Assembly: GCF_010686725.1 (NCBI RefSeq)
Contig: NZ_JAAGWZ010000001.1
Coordinates: forward strand, 248,001 to 312,000
DNA length: 64,000 nt
Source: Galbitalea soli
GTDB taxonomy: Bacteria > Actinomycetota > Actinomycetes > Actinomycetales > Microbacteriaceae
Reading direction: 5' to 3'
This document shows positions 17,276 through 26,312 of this stretch, in pieces (the first letter of the stretch is position 1; each line of letters begins with the position of its first letter). The notes beneath the pieces are model-generated. The model was not told where the DNA came from, ran no database searches, and saw only the letters and a program-made list of their open reading frames with translations. The position numbers and the translations under genes were made by a program.

Positions 17276-20200
17276 TCAGTGCTTGGATGCCGTGAGCTTA
17301 TCGAAGGTCGTCGAGTAGGGCAGGGTGGTCGCGGCGCCGCCGAGGTAGGTGCCGATTCCGATCGAGCCGGCCGTTTGCAGGCCCGCCGTCGAGTCCGTCG
17401 TGCTCACCTGCCACGTGCTCGGCTCAGTCGTGCCGACCTTCCAGACGCGCGCCTGCACCGTCGTCGGCGAGGTGCCGAAGACCTGCAGTCGTAGCTGAAG
17501 CTGGTCGCCCGCGGTGTAGCTCAGTCCGCTCACGGTGACCGCCTTGAGCGTCGTGCTCCCGGCGATCGCCTGAATGACGACCTTGCCCGTGGGGTCGATG
17601 ACGACTCGCGCGCGATAGTCGGTCGTGGCGACGCGACGCCCGATGAGGGAGAGGTACGCGCTGCTGCCGGTGATCGCCGACTGCGGTGCGACGACGACCT
17701 GCACGTCGGTGTCATCGGAGGAGACCGAGGACAGGTAGGCCTCGAACGTCGATCCGGCGGTCGCATTCTTGATGAGGGCGGTCGTTCCCGTCACCGAGAA
17801 CGCGGATGCCGTTCCCTTGAGCGTCCACGCTCCACCGAGGTCGGCCGAGCCGAGGCCGTTCACGACGGTGCGCGTGAAGTCGTCGGTCGCGAACGCGCCC
17901 GGCGGCAGCACCGGTGCGGTCACGGTCACGGTGTGGGTGACCGTGCCGGTTGCCCCGCCGTTGTCGGTGACCGTCAGCGCGACCGTGTAGGTACCGGTCG
18001 CTCCGTAACTGTGCGACGGGGTCGCCCCGATTCCGGTCGAGCCGTCACCGAAGTTCCACGCATACGACGCGATCGTGCCGTCCGAGTCGGAGGAACCGCT
18101 GCCGTCGAAGGTCGCCGCGAGGCCCGCGGCGCTCGACGTGAACGCGGCCGTCGGTGCGACGTTGCTCGGAGGCGCGCCGCCTCCGGTCGTGGTCGCGGCG
18201 AGGTCATCGAACGACGTCACGAGCGGGATCGTGGTCGCGTTCGAGGCGAGGTAGGTCGCGAGCCCGATGGAGCCCGCGGTCTGCAGTGCCGCCGTGGAAT
18301 CGGTCGTGGTGAGCTGCCATGCGGCGGGCTCGGTCGTGCCGACCTTCCACACCTTCGCCTGGATGGTCGTCGGCGAGGTTCCGGTCACCTGGAGTCGAAC
18401 GCGCAACTGGTCACCCACGGCGTAGCTGAGCCCCGAGATCGTGGCGCTCTTCAGCGTCGTGCTGGTGCGCTGCAGCTGAAGCTGCACCGTTCCGGTCGGG
18501 GTCAGCAGCAGCCGCGCGCGATAGTCGTCCGTCGCGACGCGTCGCCCGATCACCATCGCGTAGGTGCCGGTGCCCGTCGCCGCGGCGTTCGTCGAGACGG
18601 TGACGCCCAGATCGGTGTCGGAGGACGACACCCCCGCGAGATAGCCGTTGAGGGTCAGCCCCGCCTTGGTCGCCGAGAACTTCGCGACGCCCGAACCCAC
18701 CGAGTAGGAGGCCGACGGTGCCGTGATGGTCCACGGGCCGCCGAGGTCGGCCGTTCCCAGGCCACCGCTGACGGTGCGCCCGAAGGTGTCCGTCGCGAGG
18801 GCGACCGGGCCCACCGGTGCGGTGACCGTCACCGGATGCGTGACCGAGTTGGTCGCGCCCTTGTTATCGGTGACCGTGAGCGTGACGGAGTAGGTTCCCG
18901 CCGCCGCATAGCCGTGCGAGGGAGCGACTCCCGTGCCGGTCGTGCTGTCGCCGAAGTCCCAGGCGTAGCTGGAGACGGTTCCGTCGGTGTCGCTGGACCC
19001 ACTGCCGTCGAACGTCGCGGTGAGCGCCGATACCGAAGACGAGAACGCGGCGGTCGGCGGCACGTTCGCGGCGGCGACGGTCACGCTGTGGGTCACGGAA
19101 CCGGTCGCACCCAGGTTGTCGGTGACGACGAGGCTGACGACATAGCTTCCCGCGGTCGGGTAGCTGTGGCTCGGCTGAGCACCGGATCCGGTGGTGCCGT
19201 CCCCGAAGTCCCAGGCGTACGACGCGACGCTCCCGTCCGAGTCGGACGAGCTGCTCGCGTCGAAGGACGCGGTGAGGGCGTTCGACGACTGCGTGAACGC
19301 GGCGGTCGGTGCCGAGTTCGGGGCGGTGATCGTGATGGAGCCGGTCGTCGTCGCCGTCGCGCCACCGTTGTCGGTGACCGTGAGACCGACGCTGTAGGTG
19401 CCGCCGCCCGCGTAGCTGTGGGTCGGAGTCACCCCCGTGCCCGTGGTGCCGTCGCCGAACGTCCACGCGTAGGAGGCGATCGTGCCGTCACTGTCTGACG
19501 AGCCGCTCGCATCGAACGAGCCGGTGAGGCCGCTCGAACCGGAGGTGAACGAGGCGACGGGAGCAACGTTCGGGGCGGTCACAGTCACCGTGTGCGTCAC
19601 GCTGTTGGTACCGCCGTTGTTGTCGGTCACCGTCAGTTGCACGACGTAGCTGCCGGGAGAGGCGTAGCTGTGCGTCGGTGTCGCACCGGTGCCCGTGGTG
19701 CCGTCGCTGAAGTCCCAGCTGTACGCGGCCACTGTGCCGTCGGGGTCCGACGATCCGCTGGCATCGAATGAGGCCGTCAGGTCGGAGGAGCTCGAGGTGA
19801 ACGCCGCAACGGGGTTCTGGTTCGGCACGATGTTCTTGCCGATCGCGTACTGGTTGGCAACGGTCGACGCGCTGAGCACGGTGCTGAACACCGCGGCCTC
19901 ATCGAGCGTGCCGTTGAAGTAGCTGCTCGAGGAGTTCCAGGTGGTGTCGCCGCCCACGCGCCAGTAGCCGTCGTAGGCCTGCGCCGCGGTGTCCGGGTTC
20001 GTCGCGACGAGCACGCCGTCGACGTAAAGGTTCATCCCGTCGCTGCCCTGCGTGGCGACGACCTGGTGCCATTGCCCGTCGTTGTAGGCCGAGGGTGAGA
20101 TGGCGAGGTTGGTCTGGCCCGTCCAGGCGCCGAAGGCCAGACGGCCATCGTTCTGCATGTAGACGTGGCGGTCGTAGGAGCCGGATCCTCCGGTCTGGTT

Positions 20201-22888
20201 GCTGCCGAAGCCGATCAGCTTTCCGCCCACGTTCGTGGTCGTCTTGAACCAGATCTCCTCGGAGTACGTGGTGGGGTTGCTGAACTGCTGGTTGCTGTAC
20301 ACCCCACCGTTGGATCCGTTGAAGGATGCGGCGGTGTCGCTGGTCCCCGCGATCGCGCCGGCCACTCCCTGAGTGACACCGCCCGTGTAGGTTCCCGTGA
20401 CGGTGCCCGAGCTCGAGGAGTCGGCCGCGATACTGCCGCTGCTCTCTCCCAGACGCCAGTACAGGTCGGGGGAGGAGTTGTACACCGCGGCGCCGTAGGC
20501 GTCGGCCGGGGCCGACTTGATGACGGATGCCCGTCCCGACAGCACCTGGTGGTTGTTGACCTGCGCGGCCGTCAGCGGCTGGGGGTAGATCGCCACGTCG
20601 TCGATGGAGCCGTCGAAGTAGTTGTCGCCGCCCCAACTCGAGTCGCCACCGATCCGCCAGTAGCCCGAGTACGACTGCCCGTAGGTGACGTCGGATCGCT
20701 GCGCGACTCGACGACCATCGATGTAGAGCTGCATCCCGGTCGAACTGAGGTTCGCCACGACGTAGTGCCACTGTCCGTCGTTGAGCCCGGCCGCACTCTG
20801 CACGGTCTGCACGCTGCCCGGGTAGACGCCGAAGTAGACACGCCCTGAACCGTCCATGAAGACGTGACGGTCATAGTTGCTCGAGTCGCCGGTGTTGCTG
20901 TTGCCGAAGCCGACGATCTTGCCGCCCGAGGTGCTCGTGGTCTTGAACCACGCCTCGATCGAGAAGGTGTTGGGTCCGGGGATCGAGGTCTGCGTCGCGG
21001 TGAGACCCGTGCCGTCGTTGGGGAACACGGCTGCGCTGCTCGTCTCGCTCTGCGATGAGCCCGGAGCGCCGAAGGTGACGCCGCTGCCCGCGACCATGTC
21101 GTTGTAGCCGACCCAGTCGTAGACCGCCGGCCCGTTCGACTCGTTGAGGCGCCACAGGTCGAGCGCGCCATCCGAGGTGACCTGGTTGACGTAGGAGCTG
21201 GGAGCGACGTTGGTGACCGTCGCGCTCACGGTCTGGCTGAAGGCGCTGTTACCGAAGGGATCCGTCGCTTTGATGGTGTACGTGTGAGTCGAGCCGGGCA
21301 CGAGTCCCGAGTCGACGAAGCCCATGTTGGGGCGGTCCCACCAGATGCGCGACCCCTGCACCGTCGTGTAGATGGGTGTGGCGCTCTTGCCGTCTCGAAT
21401 AACGCTGTACGTGAGGTACTGGTTGTCACGGTCGTAGTTCGCGAGCCAGCTCAGTCGAACGGAGCCGGAGGCGAGCGAGACGGCGTTGGGAACCCAGTTC
21501 GAGCCGCCGACCCGGGGGCCGTCCTTGTTGGGCGCGATGCTCTTCACTGCGAATCGCGCGAGACCCTGCTGGCGCTGGCCGTTGATCGCCGTGAACTCTC
21601 CCGCGTACAGCACGTAGTTGGGGTTGGATGCGGTGCTCCAGGCACCCTGATTCTGACCGGTGTACGTGCCCGTGTTGATGTCGGGCCACCAGTTCAGGAT
21701 GTCGGGGGAGTGGAGACCCGCGAAGTTGTAGTAGCCGTAGGGGTCCGGCGTGATGACGTGGTCGTACTGGTTCTTCGACCAGGCCATGCCGCGCTGGAAG
21801 GTCCACGTGGGACTCGTCTGCGGCTGGCCGTTGCTGTTGCCGCAGTAGTGCGCGTGCCCGGCCGTGTAGAAGGTGTCTCCCGTGATCGTCGACGAGTAGG
21901 TGTCGCCGTGGCAGTCCTCGACCCACACGATCGATCCGTCGGACCAGTTGGCACGGAATGCGCCCTCGAGGGTTCCCCCGGCACCGAACACGTAGCCCGT
22001 GCCGTACACCGAGTCGGCGTCCGAGGTGAGGCTGTAGATGGCGGCCTGCGTTCCGGCATCGCGCACGTACTGGGTGTTCGCCTCCCACGGCATGAGCGCG
22101 CCGGTCACCGCATCGAGCGCTCCGAGGCCGTAGCCGGGGTTGCCCGAGCCATTGAGGGTGGTGAATGCTCCGCCGACGACGATCTTGCTCTGGTCGGGGG
22201 AGATGACGATGGCACGCACCGCGCCGCCCTCCGCGTCGGCGAGGAAGGGCAGGAGTGCGCCATTGCTCGCCTGAACCGCGGCGACGCGATTGCGGGTCGA
22301 CGCTCCGATGGCCGTGAAGTTGCCGCCCAGGTAGACGGTGGTGTTCGTCGCGGCGATCGATTGCACGACCCCGTTGGCGGCCGGGGCGAAGGAGGTGAGG
22401 GCACCCGTCGAGGTGTTGAACGCCGCGACCCGGTAGCGGGTCGATCCGTTGACGGTGGAGAACTTGCCGCCGACGTACAGCTTCGTTCCATCGGGCGACG
22501 CCGCGAGGGTGTTGACGGAGCCGTTGAAGGTGGGTGCGAAGCTCGCGTTCAGAACACCGGTGGTGAGGTCATAGGCGAGGAGGTTCGAGCGAGGGACGGT
22601 GTTAACCCCCGCAGCGGCTCCCGCGGGCTGGGCCGTCGTGAACTCGCCACCCGCGTAGACCGTGTTGCCGATGATGACCTGACTCCACACCACGCCGTTG
22701 ATCTGCACGGTGGGAAGCGAATCGGTCGAGACGGTGGCCGGAGTGTTCGGGGTCTGCGGCACGGTGTCGGCGCGAGCCGCTGTCGGGAACTGGAATGCAA
22801 GGAGCAGGGCTGCGATCACCGAGACGACCGCAAGGGTCGCGAAGGCGCGCAGGCGCGATGGGAGGGTAAAGCCCAAGGGGTGCCTCAA
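17276..22888 (-). CDS. Giant secreted propeller/FnIII/LamG/PKD protein
   Basis: The 1870-residue exported protein begins with a basic N-terminus and hydrophobic core ending TAARAD (residues 1-41), a Sec signal. In order follow: beta-propeller repeats of the YAGGEFT/YVGGKFS/YLGGNFT type (about 46-455), a fibronectin III domain (463-563), two LamG/concanavalin-like domains (573-773 and 800-1010) with FDGSIDDVAIY and FNGTLDEAAVF ends, four PKD domains (1025-1362), a ~200-residue domain starting DTFGRTVSGGLG (1365-1565), a fifth PKD (1576-1656), and a second copy of that domain (1660-1870). No LPxTG or membrane anchor is visible. It probably binds glycans at the cell surface. The start appears to be TTG at 22888, without a clear ribosome-binding site. 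Confidence 0.85.
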   Translation of the reverse strand: MRHPLGFTLPSRLRAFATLAVVSVIAALLLAFQFPTAARADTVPQTPNTPATVSTDSLPTVQINGVVWSQVIIGNTVYAGGEFTTAQPAGAAAGVNTVPRSNLLAYDLTTGVLNASFAPTFNGSVNTLAASPDGTKLYVGGKFSTVNGSTRYRVAAFNTSTGALTSFAPAANGVVQSIAATNTTVYLGGNFTAIGASTRNRVAAVQASNGALLPFLADAEGGAVRAIVISPDQSKIVVGGAFTTLNGSGNPGYGLGALDAVTGALMPWEANTQYVRDAGTQAAIYSLTSDADSVYGTGYVFGAGGTLEGAFRANWSDGSIVWVEDCHGDTYSSTITGDTFYTAGHAHYCGNSNGQPQTSPTWTFQRGMAWSKNQYDHVITPDPYGYYNFAGLHSPDILNWWPDINTGTYTGQNQGAWSTASNPNYVLYAGEFTAINGQRQQGLARFAVKSIAPNKDGPRVGGSNWVPNAVSLASGSVRLSWLANYDRDNQYLTYSVIRDGKSATPIYTTVQGSRIWWDRPNMGFVDSGLVPGSTHTYTIKATDPFGNSAFSQTVSATVTNVAPSSYVNQVTSDGALDLWRLNESNGPAVYDWVGYNDMVAGSGVTFGAPGSSQSETSSAAVFPNDGTGLTATQTSIPGPNTFSIEAWFKTTSTSGGKIVGFGNSNTGDSSNYDRHVFMDGSGRVYFGVYPGSVQTVQSAAGLNDGQWHYVVANLSSTGMQLYIDGRRVAQRSDVTYGQSYSGYWRIGGDSSWGGDNYFDGSIDDVAIYPQPLTAAQVNNHQVLSGRASVIKSAPADAYGAAVYNSSPDLYWRLGESSGSIAADSSSSGTVTGTYTGGVTQGVAGAIAGTSDTAASFNGSNGGVYSNQQFSNPTTYSEEIWFKTTTNVGGKLIGFGSNQTGGSGSYDRHVYMQNDGRLAFGAWTGQTNLAISPSAYNDGQWHQVVATQGSDGMNLYVDGVLVATNPDTAAQAYDGYWRVGGDTTWNSSSSYFNGTLDEAAVFSTVLSASTVANQYAIGKNIVPNQNPVAAFTSSSSDLTASFDASGSSDPDGTVAAYSWDFSDGTTGTGATPTHSYASPGSYVVQLTVTDNNGGTNSVTHTVTVTAPNVAPVASFTSGSSGLTGSFDASGSSDSDGTIASYAWTFGDGTTGTGVTPTHSYAGGGTYSVGLTVTDNGGATATTTGSITITAPNSAPTAAFTQSSNALTASFDASSSSDSDGSVASYAWDFGDGTTGSGAQPSHSYPTAGSYVVSLVVTDNLGATGSVTHSVTVAAANVPPTAAFSSSVSALTATFDGSGSSDTDGTVSSYAWDFGDSTTGTGVAPSHGYAAAGTYSVTLTVTDNKGATNSVTHPVTVTAPVGPVALATDTFGRTVSGGLGTADLGGPWTITAPSASYSVGSGVAKFSATKAGLTLNGYLAGVSSSDTDLGVTVSTNAAATGTGTYAMVIGRRVATDDYRARLLLTPTGTVQLQLQRTSTTLKSATISGLSYAVGDQLRVRLQVTGTSPTTIQAKVWKVGTTEPAAWQLTTTDSTAALQTAGSIGLATYLASNATTIPLVTSFDDLAATTTGGGAPPSNVAPTAAFTSSAAGLAATFDGSGSSDSDGTIASYAWNFGDGSTGIGATPSHSYGATGTYTVALTVTDNGGATGTVTHTVTVTAPVLPPGAFATDDFTRTVVNGLGSADLGGAWTLKGTASAFSVTGTTALIKNATAGSTFEAYLSSVSSDDTDVQVVVAPQSAITGSSAYLSLIGRRVATTDYRARVVIDPTGKVVIQAIAGSTTLKAVTVSGLSYTAGDQLQLRLQVFGTSPTTVQARVWKVGTTEPSTWQVSTTDSTAGLQTAGSIGIGTYLGGAATTLPYSTTFDKLTASKH

Positions 22889-22985
22889 TCGGGTACTGTG
22901 GCGGTTCGGGTAACGCCGGGTATCCGCCAGAATACCTCACGATTGAGAAATCTCCACCACTCTTTTCGCGCCTGCGCGTCGACGG

Positions 22986-24626
22986 CTAGCCGCGCGTCGT
23001 CTTGATCGCGTATCCGGTGTCGCTCCAGGTGTTGTTGCTGAGCGTCAGGATGGTCGTGTTCGGCACGATCACCGCGCAGCTCGCCTTCGCCTGGTGGCTG
23101 CCGAACTGGTTGTCGCGGAGCGACACTCCGCTCAGCGGTCCGTAGCTCTTCTCCGCGATGTTCACCGAGCACGTGCCGTTGTCGATCGAGTTGCCGACCA
23201 GGGTGAGGTTGCTGACCGGCCCGGTGTCTTGGGTCACCATGAGCGCGGCGTTGTAGGCGTCCTGCATCACGTTCCCGACCAGCCAGAGATTCGTGCCGCG
23301 TTGAATCTGCACCGTGTCATCGTGCGTCGGCGTGTAGTTCCGCGTCGGGTCCTGCGCGTAGTGCAGATTGCCGTGCATCCACGAGTGGGTGATCGCGACG
23401 TTGTCTCCCGTGATGTCGACGGCGTCGACGACACTGTGGATATTGACGCGCTCGGCCGAGAAGTTATAGCCCATGATCCCGTTGGTGTAGGTCGGGTAGG
23501 CCTGCGCCGCCAACTCGGTGTCGATGATCTTGAGCCCGTAGTAGCCCGAGAGATTCGAAATGAGGCCCCCGCTCATCTCCGTCGTGGGTGCGCCCCTGAC
23601 GATGGTGTTGCGGATGGTCACGTTCGGAGCAGCGATGATGATCCGACCGCGCACATCGAGGCCGTCGATGATCTGTCCCGGCGTCGTGACCTTGATGTTG
23701 CCGGTCACGATCGTGAGCGGCGTGCCGGCGGGCACCCCCGTCGTCGTCGGTCCCGGTGTGGTCGTCGTGTCGCTGGCTACCGCCGTCGATGTGGACGTCG
23801 GTGTCGCTGTCGGCGTCACGACGGGCTCGGCGGTGGCCGGCGGGCTCGGCTCGGCGCTCGGTTCGGCGGTCGGGGCAGGCGTTGGAGCCACGGCCGCCGT
23901 CGGTTCTGCTGTCGGGCCCGGTGCCGGCGCGATCGTCGTCACGGGTGCGGCCGGATACGGAGTGTGCGTCACGGTGGCGATGGCCGCCGCGACGGCACGG
24001 GCATCGACCCGATTGCCGAGAGTGGCGACAGCGCGCTTGCTCGCCGCGAGTCTGACGCTCGCGACTCGGGACGACACCGAGGCGGTGACGTTCACTCTGC
24101 GCGACGACGGTCGCGCCAGGGCACTCGTGGCCTCGATCAGAACGCGGTGTCCCGCGGGCACGCCCGACAGTCTGATTTTCCGACCGTGCCCACTGACGAC
24201 GGTCGAGCTGGCGTGGCGATTGTTCTTCGTCAGGTAGTGGAACACGGGCCTCGACCGAGATCCGGTGAAGTAGCCGACGACGGTGACCGAGACCGACCCG
24301 GTCGACCCCCGGTTGAAGGCGAGCACCTTGCTCGACTTCTTTCCCGTCCAGACGAGCACGGCGCGGCGCGATTCGGTGCCGTGCAGCGTGATCCTGCTCG
24401 ATGATCCGGAGCATCGCGGATGCGCGGCGCTGGCCGGGCAGATCACGATCGTCGGTGATGTCGCATTGGACGCGGCGGCGGATTGGGCGAGCGCCTCGAT
24501 CGGCGCCGAGGTGACGGCCAGACCGATGGCGGTAGCAAGAGCGACGACGATGAATCGCGTCTTCTTGGTGACTCGACGACGAAGGCTTCGTGGGCGCAGC
24601 GTCGAGCGGACAGCACGATGTTTCAT
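22986..24626 (-). CDS. Secreted right-handed beta-helix protein (paralogue 1)
   Basis: The 546-residue protein has a signal peptide with a basic start (TLRPRSLRRRVTKK) and a hydrophobic core to about residue 48. An N-terminal module with a cysteine pair (ICPAS...PRCSG) and a VTVVGYFTG strand follows. Then comes a Pro/Thr/Glu-rich linker (about 225-290) and a parallel beta-helix domain (about 295-546) with IDGLDVRGRIII, VDAVDITGDNVAI and THDDTVQIQRG rungs. The HDD rung resembles active-site regions of polysaccharide lyases/hydrolases, so it may process or bind polysaccharide. It is about half identical by eye to the gene at 24696-26096 but has the extra linker. Start ATG at 24626. Confidence 0.82.
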   Translation of the reverse strand: MKHRAVRSTLRPRSLRRRVTKKTRFIVVALATAIGLAVTSAPIEALAQSAAASNATSPTIVICPASAAHPRCSGSSSRITLHGTESRRAVLVWTGKKSSKVLAFNRGSTGSVSVTVVGYFTGSRSRPVFHYLTKNNRHASSTVVSGHGRKIRLSGVPAGHRVLIEATSALARPSSRRVNVTASVSSRVASVRLAASKRAVATLGNRVDARAVAAAIATVTHTPYPAAPVTTIAPAPGPTAEPTAAVAPTPAPTAEPSAEPSPPATAEPVVTPTATPTSTSTAVASDTTTTPGPTTTGVPAGTPLTIVTGNIKVTTPGQIIDGLDVRGRIIIAAPNVTIRNTIVRGAPTTEMSGGLISNLSGYYGLKIIDTELAAQAYPTYTNGIMGYNFSAERVNIHSVVDAVDITGDNVAITHSWMHGNLHYAQDPTRNYTPTHDDTVQIQRGTNLWLVGNVMQDAYNAALMVTQDTGPVSNLTLVGNSIDNGTCSVNIAEKSYGPLSGVSLRDNQFGSHQAKASCAVIVPNTTILTLSNNTWSDTGYAIKTTRG

Positions 24627-24655
24627 AGGACCCCCCCAGGCCTATTGATCACTTC

Positions 24656-24685
24656 CCCGTGCCGAATCCCCCGATCCGGCACGGG
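24656..24685 (-). terminator. Hairpin between the two beta-helix genes
   Basis: CCCGTGCCG and CGGCACGGG form a 9-bp perfect stem with a 12-base loop. It starts 11 bp beyond the stop of the gene at 24696 and lies upstream of the next paralogue's start. No long U-tract follows on the minus strand, so termination strength is uncertain. Confidence 0.55.
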
Positions 24686-24695
24686 CCTTTACTCG

Positions 24696-26096
24696 TTACC
24701 CCTTGCTGGGCTGGACCGTTGCGCCCGTGTCAGCCCAGACGTTGTTCACCATTTGGGGAACGCTTGTCGCCGGCGCGATGACGGCGCAGTTCGCGACCGT
24801 CATGTGGCGCTGGAATCGGTTGTTCGCGACGGAGACGCCCTTGAGCGGACCGTACGACTTCTGTGCGATGTTGACGGTGCAGGCGCCGTTGTCGAAGAGG
24901 TTGCCCGCGAGGGACAGCGTGCCGACCGAGCCCGCATCCTGCGTGACCATGAGCGCCGCGTTGTGGGCCCCATTGATCGCGTTGTTGGTGATCGAGATTC
25001 CGATCCCCTTCTGGATCTGGATCGAGTCGTCGTGACTCGGGGTTCCATTCCGTGTGGGGTCCTTCGCGTAGTGCAGATTGTTGTGCAACCAGGAGGACAC
25101 GATGTGAACGTTGTTGCCGGTGATGTCCACCGCGTCCACCACGTTGTGGATATTCACACGGGTGAGCGAGAAGTTGAATCCCATGATGCCGTTGGCATAG
25201 GTCGGATAGGCACTCGCGGCGATCTCGGTGTTGATCACGCGCAGACCCGAGTACCCCTTGAGGTTCGAGATGAGGCCGCCGTTCATCATGGCGGTGGACG
25301 GTCCACGAACGATCGAGTTCTGGATCGTGACGTTGCTCGCCTCGACGAAGATGCGCCCGCGGATGTCGAGGGCATTGATCGTCGCGCCGGCCCGGGTCAC
25401 GTGGATGTCTCCCCGGTGAACCGTGAGCCTGGTGCCCCGCGGCACTCCCGTGTTCGACGCGCCAGGCGTGCCGCCGGGGATGGTCACCTTCGGATACACG
25501 ACCGCGGCGATCCAGGAGGCAAGCGTGCGGCTCGCGAGATGAGCGACAGAGCGCTTCGCGGCCGACACTCGCTCGGCGGCGGTGCGAGGCGCAACCGACA
25601 TCTTGACAAGTCGGTTGGACGAGGTCTTGGGGGCCATTGCGGTCTTCACCTCGATGAGGAGTTTTGCGCCCTGCGGAACGCCGCGAACGACGAGCGTCTT
25701 CGAATGGCCCGACAGAGCCGAACCGATCGACCGTGAGGCGGATCGCGCGAAGTGGAAGCTCGTACCGGAGAAGTACCCCACGACGGTGATGATCACCTTG
25801 CCGCGCGCGAGTGTGTTGTTCACCATCAGGGTGCTCGACGCGCCCGAGAAGGTGATCACGCCCTGCACGCGCCTCGTTCCCCACACCTTCATTTCCGACG
25901 TTGCGCCGGCGCAGTTCGGTGTTGCCGAGGAGGCGGGGCAGATGATCGCGCCGCTCCACGATGACGCTTCGGCCGAGGCCGGTGCGACGAATCCGATCGC
26001 GGATCCGGCGAGCACGGCGGCGATGGTCGTCAGGATGACCGTTCGCCTCGCCCCCCGACGTGCACGCGAAAAGAATGTAGTAATACCCGTCTTCAT
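24696..26096 (-). CDS. Secreted right-handed beta-helix protein (paralogue 2)
   Basis: The 466-residue exported protein has a signal peptide (residues 1-43, ending APASAEA) and the same N-terminal module as its neighbour: ICPAS, a second cysteine in PNCAG, and an ITVVGYFSG strand. A short linker leads to the beta-helix domain (about 215-466), with INALDIRGRIFV, VDAVDITGNNVHI and SHDDSIQIQKG rungs. The Pro/Thr linker of paralogue 1 is missing. The pair is a tandem duplication that has diverged. The enzymatic role is unproven; candidates are polysaccharide lyase/hydrolase or a structural matrix protein. A good promoter lies about 86-114 bp upstream. Confidence 0.83.
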   Translation of the reverse strand: MKTGITTFFSRARRGARRTVILTTIAAVLAGSAIGFVAPASAEASSWSGAIICPASSATPNCAGATSEMKVWGTRRVQGVITFSGASSTLMVNNTLARGKVIITVVGYFSGTSFHFARSASRSIGSALSGHSKTLVVRGVPQGAKLLIEVKTAMAPKTSSNRLVKMSVAPRTAAERVSAAKRSVAHLASRTLASWIAAVVYPKVTIPGGTPGASNTGVPRGTRLTVHRGDIHVTRAGATINALDIRGRIFVEASNVTIQNSIVRGPSTAMMNGGLISNLKGYSGLRVINTEIAASAYPTYANGIMGFNFSLTRVNIHNVVDAVDITGNNVHIVSSWLHNNLHYAKDPTRNGTPSHDDSIQIQKGIGISITNNAINGAHNAALMVTQDAGSVGTLSLAGNLFDNGACTVNIAQKSYGPLKGVSVANNRFQRHMTVANCAVIAPATSVPQMVNNVWADTGATVQPSKG

Positions 26097-26181
26097 AGTT
26101 GCCCCCCGGCTATGACCGCATTACTCCCCGAAGAGTGTCACGGCGCCGTTTCTACGTAGTTGCGGCTGTTGTCTAGCTTGA

Positions 26182-26210
26182 AGTGTAACGGATTGATGAC
26201 GACACGACAA
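26182..26210 (-). promoter_or_regulatory. Promoter of the beta-helix gene pair
   Basis: On the minus strand TTGTCG (26210-26205) is followed after exactly 17 bp by TACACT (26187-26182), a good sigma-70-type promoter. It faces the beta-helix gene starting at 26096, giving a leader of about 80 bases. The sequence just downstream of the -10 shares ACTTCAAGCT with the merR upstream dyad near 35725. Confidence 0.6.
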
Positions 26211-26312
26211 ATAGCCGACTGACATTCCTTCTCCGGGGGGAGGGGAGTCAGGCCGGCGGTGGCGCTTCGGGGGAGCGCCGAGAGGGTGCGCGGGTACGCG
26301 TTTCGGGTTGGG

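Noticed and set aside
17900-19830. Regularly spaced repeats that could suggest a CRISPR or DNA repeat array
   Set aside because: The repeats are PKD domains of the coding frame (about 85 codons each), not short direct repeats with unique spacers.
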